A stretch of DNA of 64,000 bases from Sulfurimonas sp. (GTDB lineage Bacteria; Campylobacterota; Campylobacteria; Campylobacterales; Sulfurimonadaceae): NCBI GenBank assembly GCA_016744115.1, contig JADGEZ010000001.1, positions 80,877 through 144,876 on the forward strand, given 5' to 3'. This document shows positions 8,393-19,347 of this stretch, one piece after another. Position 1 is the first letter of the stretch. Each line of letters begins with the position of its first letter. A program made the translations under genes and the position numbers. The notes below the pieces were generated by a model. The model was given only the letters and a program-made list of their open reading frames with translations. It ran no database searches and had not been told where the DNA came from.

Positions 8393-11300
8393 ATGCAAAT
8401 TTTACTTACATTTTTTAAAATTATTTTCTTTTATCTTATTTTATTTAGTTTTTTTACATCTTTAAATGCAAAAACTGAGGAGTTTAGGTGTGCAAAGCCA
8501 AGAGAGTTTTCAATGGTCAAAACATTTAACATCAAAGGGCGAATTGATATTATAGGAAATACTGTCTTATGTAAACCAGTTGGAGGGATATGTGGTGACC
8601 CAAATAGCGATCAGTATATAAATAATAACGATATTGACATGATGTATATTAATGTTGATGGTGATAATGCAACTATAAACCATTCATCAGCCTACCTCGA
8701 TATCCCAACTGGTGCGGAGTTAGTATGGGCTGGATTGTATTGGCAAGGGATATTTGAAGATCCGAGTGAGTCTCAACAAGATTTGAGTAGAAAAGTTAAG
8801 TTTAAAGTAAAAGACGGCACTTATGTGGATGTTGAATCTAACTCAACTAAGCATAATTGGATTTACCTTGATACAGGTAGAGATAGATGGTATTATCAAG
8901 GGGCTAAAGATATTACAGATTTGATAATCGATAAAAAAAATCCTCATTGGTATAGTGTTGCAAATATTCAAACAACAGAGGGAACACCTGGCGGTGGTAG
9001 TTATGGTGCTTGGTCTATTGTGGCTATTTATAAAGATGATAATGAGCCACTTCAAAATCTAGTCGTTTATGATGGTTATCAAGGAGTATTTAATGGTAAC
9101 GATTCAACTACTTGTGCTGGTCAAGAAAACAATCCAAAAGATGCTTGTAATTATGCATCAAGGAATACTTGTCCCTCCTCACTAGCATCCACAGGTGCTG
9201 CAAATCCTATAAAGGTTACTCTTGATGGATTTTTAACACCCGTAACTGGTGAAATATTCTCATCCTTTGCTTTATTCTCAGGTGAAGGGGACATAGCGAT
9301 GGATGGAGACACATTAACTTTAACAAGTTTTGAAAGTAACACTCATACACCTATGCCTGTTGGTGGTTCATCTGGATCAATAAATCCTGCAGATAATTTA
9401 CAAAATTCTAGCATCACTAAAAATGGTCTTGCAGTAAAAGACTTAGAACCTCAAAAGACTATGTCGTTTAATAGTTCTGGGCTTAATGAAGCATGGCCTA
9501 ACTCACTTGGTATAGATATTGATTTTTTTAATACAAGCGATATAATAAAAAATAAACAAAAATCTACGGAAGTTACTTTAGCAACAACAAATGACGGATA
9601 CCTTCCTGGAGTTTTTGCCTTTTCTACTAACCTTTATGAACCACGAGTTTGTTATAAACAAGAGTTATTTGATGAAAATGACAATGAACTAAAGGCTTCA
9701 AATCCAGCAAGTGTTGGAGATACCATTACAATAAAAACTTGGATTTCAAATATGAACAAAGATGGAGATTACGGTGATTTAGAGGATGCTTTTAAGGTAG
9801 AAGTTAGCATGGAACTAGATACGGTTAATCTTCAATATGAAGAAGATAGCTTTGAGATGAAAAAATTTGGTAAACCTACAGAGGATTATGAAGATTATAC
9901 TGATGATAAAGACAGTGATAAAATAGATTGGGATAATAGTACTAAGACAGCAAAATGGAGAGTAGGTCAAGGTGCTAATCGCAATAATGGGGGAAGATTA
10001 GCCGCAAATTTTACAAACGCTAGTGGTAAAAAAATTAGTCAAGATTTAATCCAATTTATACAGTTTGAAGCCGAAGTAATAGAAGCAGGTAATATTGTAG
10101 TAGATAATGTTTATAAAGTTTCCTATAGAGATGACCTCCTAGATACTAATTTTAAAGGCTTACCTATGGAGATTTGTGCTGATATTGATGCTGCTTTTGT
10201 TTCAAATAATCCAGCAAAATTTAATGTCGTCAATGCTACAGGTGGAAATGGTGACTATACTGATCCAAAAAGCGTGCAAACTTACTTGCCAACACAAGTT
10301 GCAAAGAGAATCTTTAATGTTAAAATCATATCACTCAACGATGCTAAAACAGCTAAAAAAAGCTACAACGGTGCCGTTAGTCTTTCTTTGGTAGATGGCA
10401 CTAATCTTTCATCTGCTGTAAGTGATGCAAATAAAAAAGTAGCCTGTGATGGTGCAGATTCTCTCATAGATTATGGTGCAGCAATAAGCTTTAAGGATAC
10501 AGAGTCGGAAAGTAAACAAGTCGTCTTTGATGAAGCCATAGAGAATGCTTACTTCAAAGTTACTTATCCTGGTGGTTCTTCATGTTCACTTGATAACTTT
10601 GCTGTTCGCCCTAAAGAGTTTGATGTTTTAATAGATGAAGTCGATCCAACTACACCAGCAATAAAAGCAGAAAATGTAACAATCACATACAATGCAAATG
10701 ATGACCTTGGTGATGCTACAAGCAAGTATGACTTTGCTTTAGCGGACTTAGAAATCACTAAAGACATAGTCCCTGCCTCAAAAACTTGTAATGGAGAACT
10801 GAGCTTAGAAACAACAGCTTCTTTTAGAGATGGTACAGTCGATCAAGCTCAACTCTTAAATGAAGTCGGCGTATTTAACATTAAGATAGAAGAAAAAGAT
10901 TCTGATCTATTTGCTAAAGTAGATTTGCTTGACCCTGTTACATCAAAGATAAAAATAGAGAAGTATGATGAGGAAATAACTATCTACCCAGATCATTTCG
11001 CCATTGGTGAGATTGGTAATATTAATCAAAACGATGCCACTTTTACCTATCTAGCTGAGGGTGAGGAGTTAGACAATATGGCTCTAAACTTTGACTTTAG
11101 CGTAAGGGCTCAAAATGAGGATGATGAGACTACTAAAAACTACTCTGATACCTGTTACTCTAATGATACAAATATAGTTATGAATTATACTAATGTCTCC
11201 CCAGGTGCTAATTTTCCCACAGACATCCTATATAAAGAGGCAGATACAGTTTTAGCAGCTGGTACACATTTTGAAGAAAATACCGCAGATGATAATAACC

Positions 11301-12019
11301 TCACCACTAGCACTATAAAAAGTAAATTTATAGATGGTCTAGCAGACTATCAAATTCGTGTAAACTTTACAAGAGTGATAAATATCGCTACAAACCCTTT
11401 TAAAGTTAATTTTAATAGTTTAAATGTTTCAGATAAGGATCACCCAGATGCTGATACACAAATAACTTTTACCGATACAACTGGTGGCAGTACCATAGAC
11501 AGAGATGCTACCATGTACTACGGACGGACAAATTCTCCAAGATCAAGGTTTGCAGGGGACACAGCTCAAAGAGCCTTTATATACTATGAAGTGTTTTGTG
11601 GTGCTGGATGTAATAGGGCACTTCTTCCTGCTAATCCAAGATATACAAATGACCCTAGATGGTTTGTGAACCCAGAACATAATAATACAACTTTTGGTAG
11701 TCCTGGTGTAGTAAGTCAAAAAACTCCTCCTCCAGCAGGTGAATTAGTAACTCTAAATACAGGCGACCCAAGCCTTCTTGGAGATTTTTTTAGCCTAGAC
11801 TATAATGCTACAACTAGAGGTTACCCATATAAAACAACTATGGAGAACAATGCTTCTAGTTGGTTACTACACAATCAATTTATTAGTAATGATACAAATA
11901 ATGAATTTGAAGTGGAGTTTGAAGGAAATGCTACTGCTTGGGCAGGTGAAAAGGAAACATCTACCACAACAAATACAGATAACACAGCAAATAGAGTAAA
12001 CAGGAGAAGCATGTGGTAA
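8393..12019 (+). CDS. Very large secreted/cell-surface protein, MshQ-like (DUF6701-like C-terminal half)
   Basis: Signal peptide MQILLTFFKIIFFYLILFSFFTSLNAKTEE; RBS AAGGAG at 8381; C-terminal FAIGEIGN...FTYLAEG...MYYGRTNSPRSRF; overlaps downstream prepilin gene. Confidence 0.75.
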   Translation: MQILLTFFKIIFFYLILFSFFTSLNAKTEEFRCAKPREFSMVKTFNIKGRIDIIGNTVLCKPVGGICGDPNSDQYINNNDIDMMYINVDGDNATINHSSAYLDIPTGAELVWAGLYWQGIFEDPSESQQDLSRKVKFKVKDGTYVDVESNSTKHNWIYLDTGRDRWYYQGAKDITDLIIDKKNPHWYSVANIQTTEGTPGGGSYGAWSIVAIYKDDNEPLQNLVVYDGYQGVFNGNDSTTCAGQENNPKDACNYASRNTCPSSLASTGAANPIKVTLDGFLTPVTGEIFSSFALFSGEGDIAMDGDTLTLTSFESNTHTPMPVGGSSGSINPADNLQNSSITKNGLAVKDLEPQKTMSFNSSGLNEAWPNSLGIDIDFFNTSDIIKNKQKSTEVTLATTNDGYLPGVFAFSTNLYEPRVCYKQELFDENDNELKASNPASVGDTITIKTWISNMNKDGDYGDLEDAFKVEVSMELDTVNLQYEEDSFEMKKFGKPTEDYEDYTDDKDSDKIDWDNSTKTAKWRVGQGANRNNGGRLAANFTNASGKKISQDLIQFIQFEAEVIEAGNIVVDNVYKVSYRDDLLDTNFKGLPMEICADIDAAFVSNNPAKFNVVNATGGNGDYTDPKSVQTYLPTQVAKRIFNVKIISLNDAKTAKKSYNGAVSLSLVDGTNLSSAVSDANKKVACDGADSLIDYGAAISFKDTESESKQVVFDEAIENAYFKVTYPGGSSCSLDNFAVRPKEFDVLIDEVDPTTPAIKAENVTITYNANDDLGDATSKYDFALADLEITKDIVPASKTCNGELSLETTASFRDGTVDQAQLLNEVGVFNIKIEEKDSDLFAKVDLLDPVTSKIKIEKYDEEITIYPDHFAIGEIGNINQNDATFTYLAEGEELDNMALNFDFSVRAQNEDDETTKNYSDTCYSNDTNIVMNYTNVSPGANFPTDILYKEADTVLAAGTHFEENTADDNNLTTSTIKSKFIDGLADYQIRVNFTRVINIATNPFKVNFNSLNVSDKDHPDADTQITFTDTTGGSTIDRDATMYYGRTNSPRSRFAGDTAQRAFIYYEVFCGAGCNRALLPANPRYTNDPRWFVNPEHNNTTFGSPGVVSQKTPPPAGELVTLNTGDPSLLGDFFSLDYNATTRGYPYKTTMENNASSWLLHNQFISNDTNNEFEVEFEGNATAWAGEKETSTTTNTDNTANRVNRRSMW

Positions 12020-12636
12020 AACATCTTGCCTTTACTATGATAGAGCTTATTTTTGCTATCGTAATTATCGCCTTTGCTGTTTTGTCTTTACCTATAATAA
12101 ATAATGTACTCTCAAAAAATATAGAGGGAAGTATGACACAAGAAGCTATCTTTGCAGCGTCCGCGGAGTTAAACCAAGTTCTTACTTTGTATTGGGATTC
12201 GAACTCCATGGAGGATAATGCTACTCTCTCTCGTGTAGTTTGGGAAAATAACGCAGACTGTAGTACAACAACTCAAAGAAGACCAGGGCATATAGATCAA
12301 CCCTTACATAGAAGATGTAGAGATAATAATGTTAGCAGACCTAGTATTCCCCTTGAAGCTAGTATTGGCAATGTAAATCCAAGAAATCTTAATGATGTAA
12401 ATTTAACGGCTCATAATATTTTTATAGACACTTCAAAGTCAGCAAGTGGATATAAAAAAATATATAACTCAGATATTGATATAATATTTGCAAGTATTGA
12501 TAAAGATTATACTACTGGAAATAATATGAAAAAAATAACAGTAACTATAACTGATGAAAATGGTGATGTAGTAACACTCCTTCGTACTTTTAGTGCAAAT
12601 ATCGGCGAGATTGACTACCATAAAAGGAGTTATTGA
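12013..12636 (+). CDS. Type IV prepilin-like / pseudopilin protein
   Basis: Prepilin peptidase-type N-terminus KHLAFTMIELIFAIVIIAFAVLSLPI. Confidence 0.85.
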   Translation: MVKHLAFTMIELIFAIVIIAFAVLSLPIINNVLSKNIEGSMTQEAIFAASAELNQVLTLYWDSNSMEDNATLSRVVWENNADCSTTTQRRPGHIDQPLHRRCRDNNVSRPSIPLEASIGNVNPRNLNDVNLTAHNIFIDTSKSASGYKKIYNSDIDIIFASIDKDYTTGNNMKKITVTITDENGDVVTLLRTFSANIGEIDYHKRSY

Positions 12637-13571
12637 TGAAACTTCGTCCTGCTTTTACTATGATAGAACTTGTTTTTGTAATCGTTATTATGGGGATTAT
12701 TGGAAAGTTTGGGATTGAGTTTATCTCTAATGCTTATAGAAGCTTTATCTACACAAAAATAAATAACAATCTCCAATCAAACAGTGCAATGGCAGTAGAA
12801 GTGATAGCCTCAAGGTTGCAGTACCGTATCAAAGATTCTATTATCGCTAGGGAAACTTCAACAAGTGGATTTACAGCGCTTAGAAATGCAAGTGGAGATA
12901 ACTTTACTGTACTTGAATGGATAGGAAGCGACATAGATGGCTTTCGTGGACCAAACGCTAACCCTAGTTGGAGTGGGATTAATGATATCAGTGTTGGTAA
13001 TGCTACGAATATACACTCACCTAAGTCAAAGAGTGTTGTAGCTAATGGAATTATTAAAAATTTATCAAATAATAATTCAAGATTTCGTGACGCCGCCTTA
13101 TATTTTGTAGGTTCAGACAATGACATTTTAACTGATTTTGGGTGGGATGCTAATTCCGCTAATGAAACTTATATTGACAATCAACTTGGGGCAATGCACC
13201 CTATAAAACGAATTACAAGGAATAATAAAAAATTTGCACCTTTGCTGTCATCATCCTCATTTTCAGAAGTATTTGAATACTATAAATTATCATGGACAGC
13301 GTATGCTGTAGCATTGGAAAATGTTAGTACTACAACTAATATGGGAGATTTATTTCTTTATTATGATTATCAACCTTGGCATGGTGACAAATATACTGAC
13401 TCAGGTAGAAAAAAAGCTTTACTTATGGAAAATGTCGATACCTTTCAGTTTATAGCGATGGGTTCCGTCGTTAAAATCCAAGTATGTGTAAAAAGTCCTA
13501 TTATTGATGGAAGTTCAAATCAAGCTGCTGGTGGAGGGTATTCGATATGCAAAGAAAAAACTATTTACTAA
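12633..13571 (+). CDS. Type IV prepilin-like / pseudopilin protein (MshO-like position)
   Basis: Prepilin N-terminus MMKLRPAFTMIELVFVIVIMGIIGKFGIEF. Confidence 0.85.
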   Translation: MMKLRPAFTMIELVFVIVIMGIIGKFGIEFISNAYRSFIYTKINNNLQSNSAMAVEVIASRLQYRIKDSIIARETSTSGFTALRNASGDNFTVLEWIGSDIDGFRGPNANPSWSGINDISVGNATNIHSPKSKSVVANGIIKNLSNNNSRFRDAALYFVGSDNDILTDFGWDANSANETYIDNQLGAMHPIKRITRNNKKFAPLLSSSSFSEVFEYYKLSWTAYAVALENVSTTTNMGDLFLYYDYQPWHGDKYTDSGRKKALLMENVDTFQFIAMGSVVKIQVCVKSPIIDGSSNQAAGGGYSICKEKTIY

Positions 13572-14056
13572 AAAGAAACTCGCATAGAACTCATAGAAGT
13601 GCTATGGCTATGATTATGGCTATTGGTGTTATCGTTATCATAGCTAGTATATTAACATTTGCCTTATCACTTGCTACACAAACAAGTAAAAAAACTATAG
13701 ACTTATATGCTTATGAACAGGCTATTTTACTCTCAAAAAGTGCCGCTGAGTATGCCTTACTTAGAATCTCTTTAGATAATACTGCCGCAAATCCATGCAA
13801 TGTAACCGCTCTAAATTTTAGACCTGATATGGATAGTGATGGTAGTATTGATGATGATTATTATGACATAGAAATAAATATAAAATACTCATATGTAAAC
13901 CCACCAAGTAGCTGTGATGGTAAAATATATGCAACTGTTCTAACCGCTGCACAAAGTGGAAGTGTCCTCATGGATATAACAGTAAGTGTCCCTATCAGTA
14001 AAAATGTTACCCTCGAACCTATTCGATACTTTAGAAGAAGTATTCAAAAACTTTAA
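13547..14056 (+). CDS. PilX/MshP-like minor pilin accessory protein
   Basis: HRSAMAMIMAIGVIVIIASILTFALSLATQTSKKTIDLYAYEQAILLSKSAAEYAL; overlaps the preceding prepilin gene. Confidence 0.65.
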   Translation: MQRKNYLLKRNSHRTHRSAMAMIMAIGVIVIIASILTFALSLATQTSKKTIDLYAYEQAILLSKSAAEYALLRISLDNTAANPCNVTALNFRPDMDSDGSIDDDYYDIEINIKYSYVNPPSSCDGKIYATVLTAAQSGSVLMDITVSVPISKNVTLEPIRYFRRSIQKL

Positions 14057-14115
14057 CTAGTGTAAACCTTTTCATGTTATAATAATTATATATCAAGAAT
14101 AAAAGGATTTCATAG

Positions 14116-14649
14116 ATGAATATTTCTCTAACAGGAAGACATTTAGAATTAACCGATGCTATTAAAGCTCATATGAACACTTCCATCGAAACGCTTAACA
14201 AGTTTAACATGGATATTATCTCTATAAATGTTGTAGCTCAGGCACAAACTAAAAAAGGCAAAGAGCATTGTGTTGTTGAGTTTGTTATCAACCTTGCACA
14301 TAAAAACTCTATCATCATCAAACAAAATGATGACGATTTATATGTGGCCATAGACATAGCAACCGCAAGAGCTCAAAAAGCAATGAGAAGAATCCACGAC
14401 AAGGCTTCAGGTCACTACAAAGTAGGACTCAACGAAGTCAAATTTGCCGACGCAGATGTAAAATCAGCGACCCTAGAGATGGAAGATGAAATCGTTCCAG
14501 TAGAACTAGCCCTCTATAAACCAAGAGAAGTTGAAGATGTCTTAAACAACTTAAAAGAGTCTGATAAATTATTTGAAATTTTCATAGACTATGAAGATAA
14601 AACTCGTGTTCTATATAAAAGAGATGATGGTAAGTTTGCTTTGTATTAA
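14116..14649 (+). CDS. hpf: Ribosome hibernation promoting factor (long HPF)
   Basis: MNISLTGRHLELTDAIKAHMNTSIETLNKF... N-terminal HPF domain plus C-terminal domain (VELALYKPREVEDVLNNL). Confidence 0.92.
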   Translation: MNISLTGRHLELTDAIKAHMNTSIETLNKFNMDIISINVVAQAQTKKGKEHCVVEFVINLAHKNSIIIKQNDDDLYVAIDIATARAQKAMRRIHDKASGHYKVGLNEVKFADADVKSATLEMEDEIVPVELALYKPREVEDVLNNLKESDKLFEIFIDYEDKTRVLYKRDDGKFALY

Positions 14650-14660
14650 AATAAATACTT

Positions 14661-14893
14661 TTATGCTATACTTTGCATAAGAGAGAGGAAAATTTCCCTC
14701 TCCGTGTTTTAATTATTTCTGAGATACAAAAATATCTCATAAACAACTTTAAGAATTAATTCGATAATTCTTAACATGTAAATCACTATCCTTTACGGTT
14801 TAGGATTTACTAAAACTATATGCGCAGTTGTAGCTGTTGCATATAGCTACAGTAGAACCGCACTTGTATTATATCAAGCGATACTTAAATCGC
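14661..14893. other. Intergenic region with seven consecutive inverted repeats
   Basis: Stems at 14661-66/14675-80, 14683-88/14697-702, 14720-26/14733-39, 14749-58/14765-74, 14778-84/14804-10, 14829-35/14845-51 (enclosed by tgcg 14821-24/cgca 14859-62), 14878-82/14889-93. Confidence 0.6.
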
Positions 14894-14896
14894 AAT

Positions 14897-17134
14897 TTAT
14901 AATTCTAGCAAAACAGTATCACGCCGTGTTACCTCAAACTTTTTACATCCACTCTCAAAAGCAGCACCCTCGCCTACTAGGATACATTTATGTTTAGCCC
15001 TTGTAATCGCTGTATAAATAAGCTTAGTATTGTGCATAATAAAGTGAGAAAAAGTGATAGGGATAACTACTATGTCATACTCCATACCTTGCACCTTATG
15101 TATCGTTAAAGCATAAGAGAGCATCAAGTATTGTTTTAACTCTGCGTACTCATACACAACGACTACATCTTCATTTGGATAAAAAACATAGACAAGTTCT
15201 TCTTCCTCTTCTATCTTAAAAAGAAGTCCACTCATACCGTTAAAAATCCGCCTTTGATTTGAGTTTTCACCCAACTTAAAAGCATCCCCACTCCATGAAG
15301 TCATGTTCTCATTTTTGATATGCACTACCTTATCCATAAGTCTAAACTCAACTCCAGCTTTTTTAACACACTTTTTTGGATTAGGGTTAAAGTACTCTTG
15401 TAAAACCTTGTTAAGATTTGTAGCACCTAAAGTCCCCCCTTTCATAGGTGTTATCACTTGAAAATAGTTAAGATACTCTTTGATTTGTTTATTGTTGAGT
15501 CTGTACCTTGCTTTTTCTAAAGACTCTAAAACTCTATGTAATATCTCTGAGATAATATTTTGAGAATTTTCTTCTCGTTTTTCTTGAAGCTCACTTGCAC
15601 TAAGCATGTTTTTCATAGCATAAGAGTTTTGCATACTTATCTCAACAAACTCAAAATCCTCATACTTCTCTGTATATTGAGGTACTTCGCCCTTGCGTAT
15701 ATCATTTGCTATAAGAGTAATGGCTTGATCTTCACTTTGACGATAAATCTTTGTAAGTTTAACTATGGGAGCTAAGTCAAGTGTTAAAACATCGCTCAAA
15801 ACATTTCCAGCGCCAATAGGAGGTAACTGTGCATCATCTCCTACGATAATTAGTATCGCATTTTTTTTAACTTTTCTCAAAAACCTAGCAAACAAAGAGG
15901 AGTTAATCATAGAAGCCTCATCTATTAAAACAACTAGATAAGGAAAGCTATCACTCTTATCATACTTGAGTATCAAAGATTGGATTGTTGCACTCTCATA
16001 ACCTGTTGTATCGGCTATCCTTTGTGAGGCTATACCGCTTAAGGCACAAGTCATTATCTCTTTTGTATCAAAACGAGTGTTGAGCAAGTTGAGGATAGTA
16101 CGACTTGTTGTACTTTTTCCTGTTCCTGCATAACCCACAAGAAACAAGATTGAAACTCCCTTGTTGATTTTTACAACAGCTTCTTTTTGTTGCTCTCCTA
16201 ACTCTAAGTCTGCCTCTTTTAAAAACTTGTCGATATCTTTTACAAATCCACCACTATCTCTTTTAGCACGAGCCTTAAAAGTATCATATAAAAACTTCTC
16301 TGCCTCATAAAGTCTTGCAGGGGAGAGTCTGTCATTTTTCATTATCACTATATTTTTTTCGGCTATTCGCTCAACTAAAATAGACTCATAAATATTTTCT
16401 TTATCCTTAAACATAAGAAGCTCATCAAGTTCATGAAAAAGTATCTCTTTAGCTACACAAGAGTTTCCTTGTTGCTCACAATAATTTAGAAGTACATAAT
16501 CCATAGCCGAAGCTATACGATTTTCATCTGTTTTTTGTACCCCCATCTTAAGAGCGAGTTCATCAGCTCGTCTAAAACCAATAGAATTAATAGAGGTCAA
16601 TACATAAGGGTTATTTTTGATTTTAGTACAGGGTTCTTCTACATTTTTCATAGCTGTTGCTATGGTAGTTAAAAGAGTAGCAGATACATCAAAAGGGCTT
16701 AAAAATTCGCCAAGCTTACGCATAGATCGAAACTTTTTCCAAGAATCTTGAATCTTTTGGAGGCGTTTTTCTTTGATACCCTTAAACTCTAAAAGACGCT
16801 CAATGTCATTGTCTAAAATATCTACTAACTCATCTGAACCAAACTTTTCTATAAGCTGCGATGAGAGTTTTTTTGTAAAACCTTTGACTATTTTGTTTAA
16901 AAAGAAGAACAGTTGATTTTGATTTACCTTGATAGAGGTAAATTTAAAAGTTTTACCATACTTCTTATGCTCTTGCCAAATTCCATCAAGGGTAATAGCT
17001 GAACCTTTGATATGTTCAATATCACTCTCAAAATAGCTCCCAGATATTTTTTCTCCAGTTTTTAAAACTGCGATAAAAAAGCTCTCTTCTTCAAAAAGAA
17101 TTTTTTCTATTTCACCTATGAGAGTTGTACTCAA
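14897..17134 (-). CDS. RecD-like / RecD2-type ATP-dependent DNA helicase
   Basis: HhH-type N-terminal region, Walker A LVGYAGTGKSTTSRTIL, VLIDEASMINSSLF, C-terminal LSYALTIHKVQGMEYDIVVIPI...YTAITRAK. Confidence 0.92.
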   Translation of the reverse strand: MSTTLIGEIEKILFEEESFFIAVLKTGEKISGSYFESDIEHIKGSAITLDGIWQEHKKYGKTFKFTSIKVNQNQLFFFLNKIVKGFTKKLSSQLIEKFGSDELVDILDNDIERLLEFKGIKEKRLQKIQDSWKKFRSMRKLGEFLSPFDVSATLLTTIATAMKNVEEPCTKIKNNPYVLTSINSIGFRRADELALKMGVQKTDENRIASAMDYVLLNYCEQQGNSCVAKEILFHELDELLMFKDKENIYESILVERIAEKNIVIMKNDRLSPARLYEAEKFLYDTFKARAKRDSGGFVKDIDKFLKEADLELGEQQKEAVVKINKGVSILFLVGYAGTGKSTTSRTILNLLNTRFDTKEIMTCALSGIASQRIADTTGYESATIQSLILKYDKSDSFPYLVVLIDEASMINSSLFARFLRKVKKNAILIIVGDDAQLPPIGAGNVLSDVLTLDLAPIVKLTKIYRQSEDQAITLIANDIRKGEVPQYTEKYEDFEFVEISMQNSYAMKNMLSASELQEKREENSQNIISEILHRVLESLEKARYRLNNKQIKEYLNYFQVITPMKGGTLGATNLNKVLQEYFNPNPKKCVKKAGVEFRLMDKVVHIKNENMTSWSGDAFKLGENSNQRRIFNGMSGLLFKIEEEEELVYVFYPNEDVVVVYEYAELKQYLMLSYALTIHKVQGMEYDIVVIPITFSHFIMHNTKLIYTAITRAKHKCILVGEGAAFESGCKKFEVTRRDTVLLEL

Positions 17135-17145
17135 AAGATTCTCCT

Positions 17146-18027
17146 CTAAGCTTTTACTCTTTGTAGTCTATCTGTTTCTTGTGATTTATATAACTCAGCA
17201 CAGCCTTTTGAGAGTTCACGGATTTGGAGCATATAGTCTTGTCTTTGCGTTTGAGAGATTGCTTTTCTCGCATCAAGGATATTAAAGGTGTTTGATGCCA
17301 TCATACATAAATCATAAGCAGGAAGAGGAAGTTCTGCCTCAAGAACCCTCTTACACTCTTTGCATTTAGCATGAAACTCAAGAAAAAGTGCCTCAACATC
17401 TGCAACTTCAAAATTATACTTTGAAAACTCTATCTCACTCTCTTTGTGTATATCTCTATAATAAGTTTTACCATGCTCATTTTCACCCCAAAGTATGTCA
17501 AAAATGCTATCAACACCTTGAAGATACATAGCAAGTCTCTCCGTTCCGTAAGTTATCTCAACTGCTACAGGATTACACTCTATACCGCCCACTTGTTGAA
17601 AATAAGTAAACTGAGTTACTTCCATGCCATTAAGCCAAACTTCCCAGCCTAGTCCCCAAGCCCCAAGTGTTGGTGATTCCCAGTTATCTTCTACAAATCT
17701 AATATCGTGCTGTGAAACATCAAGTCCTAGGTATTCTAGCGATTTTAAATAAAGTTCTTGAATATTATCAGGTGATGGTTTGATGAGTGCTTGAAACTGG
17801 TAGTAAGAACCTAGTCTATTTGGATTTTCTCCATATCTTCCATCTGTTGGACGACGAGATGGAGCTACATAAGCAGTAGCCCAAGGAGTAGAATCAAGAC
17901 AACGAAGAAAAGTCGCAGGGTGGAATGTCCCAGCTCCTGAAGATATATCATAAGGCTGTACAATATTACAGCCCTGCTTAATCCAAAACTCTTGTAATTT
18001 GAGTAACATCTCGCTAAAAGTTATCAT
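17146..18027 (-). CDS. glyQ: Glycyl-tRNA synthetase alpha subunit
   Basis: [71 protein letters not shown]. Confidence 0.97.
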   Translation of the reverse strand: MITFSEMLLKLQEFWIKQGCNIVQPYDISSGAGTFHPATFLRCLDSTPWATAYVAPSRRPTDGRYGENPNRLGSYYQFQALIKPSPDNIQELYLKSLEYLGLDVSQHDIRFVEDNWESPTLGAWGLGWEVWLNGMEVTQFTYFQQVGGIECNPVAVEITYGTERLAMYLQGVDSIFDILWGENEHGKTYYRDIHKESEIEFSKYNFEVADVEALFLEFHAKCKECKRVLEAELPLPAYDLCMMASNTFNILDARKAISQTQRQDYMLQIRELSKGCAELYKSQETDRLQRVKA

Positions 18028-18090
18028 ATAAACCCTCTTAAATTAATTGATAGGATTATATCTTTTATAGGCTTTTATGTTTATAAACTT

Positions 18091-19347
18091 CTACCAGCGA
18101 GATAAAATTGCAATATTTAGTTTTGCATACTGTGGATACGAAGTTCCATTGACTGTTTGTGATTGACCTGACATTTGTCCAGATATATCAATTTGAAACC
18201 ATTGTAAACCAAGACCTAATCCAAGAGTATAAATCATTTTTGCCTTATCATTTGAATCCATATTTTCCATCAAACCAGCACGAATTGAAAACCAAGAACT
18301 AGGATGATAGTTAATACCGCCACCTAGCATTTGACTATCAACTCCTGGTATAAATGTTTTGTTACTTGTTAAGTCCATATCTAAGGCAACTTCAAGTGAA
18401 TCAAAAATCTCATAAGCAACACCAGCTCTTAGCATTGGATCTATTTTTACATCAGGCTTATTATAAACACTAAACTCTGGTGCATTGATATTTTTAGCTA
18501 CTAAGGCAAGTGTTAAGTTATCTATATCCTTAGGCTCATATGCTAAACCAAAATCTAAACCAAAGTTACTACTAATCTCTTCTTCAGTCTTAGCAAAACT
18601 TTGATCATCATCTATACTCATCTTTTCTTGATATGTAACAGCTTGCATATATTTTAATGAAGCACCAACATATAAGTTACCCTCAGAGAGTTCAAACTTA
18701 TGCCCATAAGCAATAGGTACTTCAAAAACTCCAATTGCATTCACAAGAGCGTGTGTATCTCCCTTGTTAATTGCATACTCCATAGAAGTGTTTTGATATT
18801 CGTTGCTATTGCTTAAAGTACCATTCAAATTAAAATACTTTCCATCATTTTCAAATATAAGTTGAACATGAGTTTGTGATACATTTGCAAGAGCAACTAA
18901 ATCAGAAGTTCCAAATACACCAAATCCATAACCATAAACCTGTCCTGCAAGGTAGAGTTGTGGAGCAACTTGAGCAGAATTTCCATCCATTTTTAAAATA
19001 ACATCTTTGCCATTTCTAAGAGTTGTAATGTCATCTGGTTTTAAAGTGGCCAAATCATCCGAAGCCCTATCTAAAAGATCCATAAAACCAGTATCCTCTA
19101 AGGATTGCATTGAAGCACCTGCACCATGGTCATAAGTTGAAGCTCCTGCTCCAAGTGATACTTCTACATCATACTTAGCCTTAGCTAAAAGTGCTGGATT
19201 GTTATAAGTAGCTAGTGAACTCGATGAGTTTGCAACACCTGCTCCACCCATAGAGATTGATTTGTAGCCAATAGTTTGAAACTGCATAGCCTCTGCAAGT
19301 GTAGTTAGTAGCAACAAAGATGCCACTAAAGAAGTTTTTAAACTCAT
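18091..19347 (-). CDS. Outer-membrane beta-barrel protein, TraF_2/FadL-like
   Basis: Signal peptide; QTIGYKSISMGGAGVANSSSSLATYNNPAL motif; C-terminal amphipathic strands ending in RW. Confidence 0.7.
   Translation of the reverse strand: MSLKTSLVASLLLLTTLAEAMQFQTIGYKSISMGGAGVANSSSSLATYNNPALLAKAKYDVEVSLGAGASTYDHGAGASMQSLEDTGFMDLLDRASDDLATLKPDDITTLRNGKDVILKMDGNSAQVAPQLYLAGQVYGYGFGVFGTSDLVALANVSQTHVQLIFENDGKYFNLNGTLSNSNEYQNTSMEYAINKGDTHALVNAIGVFEVPIAYGHKFELSEGNLYVGASLKYMQAVTYQEKMSIDDDQSFAKTEEEISSNFGLDFGLAYEPKDIDNLTLALVAKNINAPEFSVYNKPDVKIDPMLRAGVAYEIFDSLEVALDMDLTSNKTFIPGVDSQMLGGGINYHPSSWFSIRAGLMENMDSNDKAKMIYTLGLGLGLQWFQIDISGQMSGQSQTVNGTSYPQYAKLNIAILSRW

Noticed and set aside
12749-13126. 125-aa minus-strand ORF
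   Set aside because: Antisense to a prepilin gene with a clear N-terminal signature.
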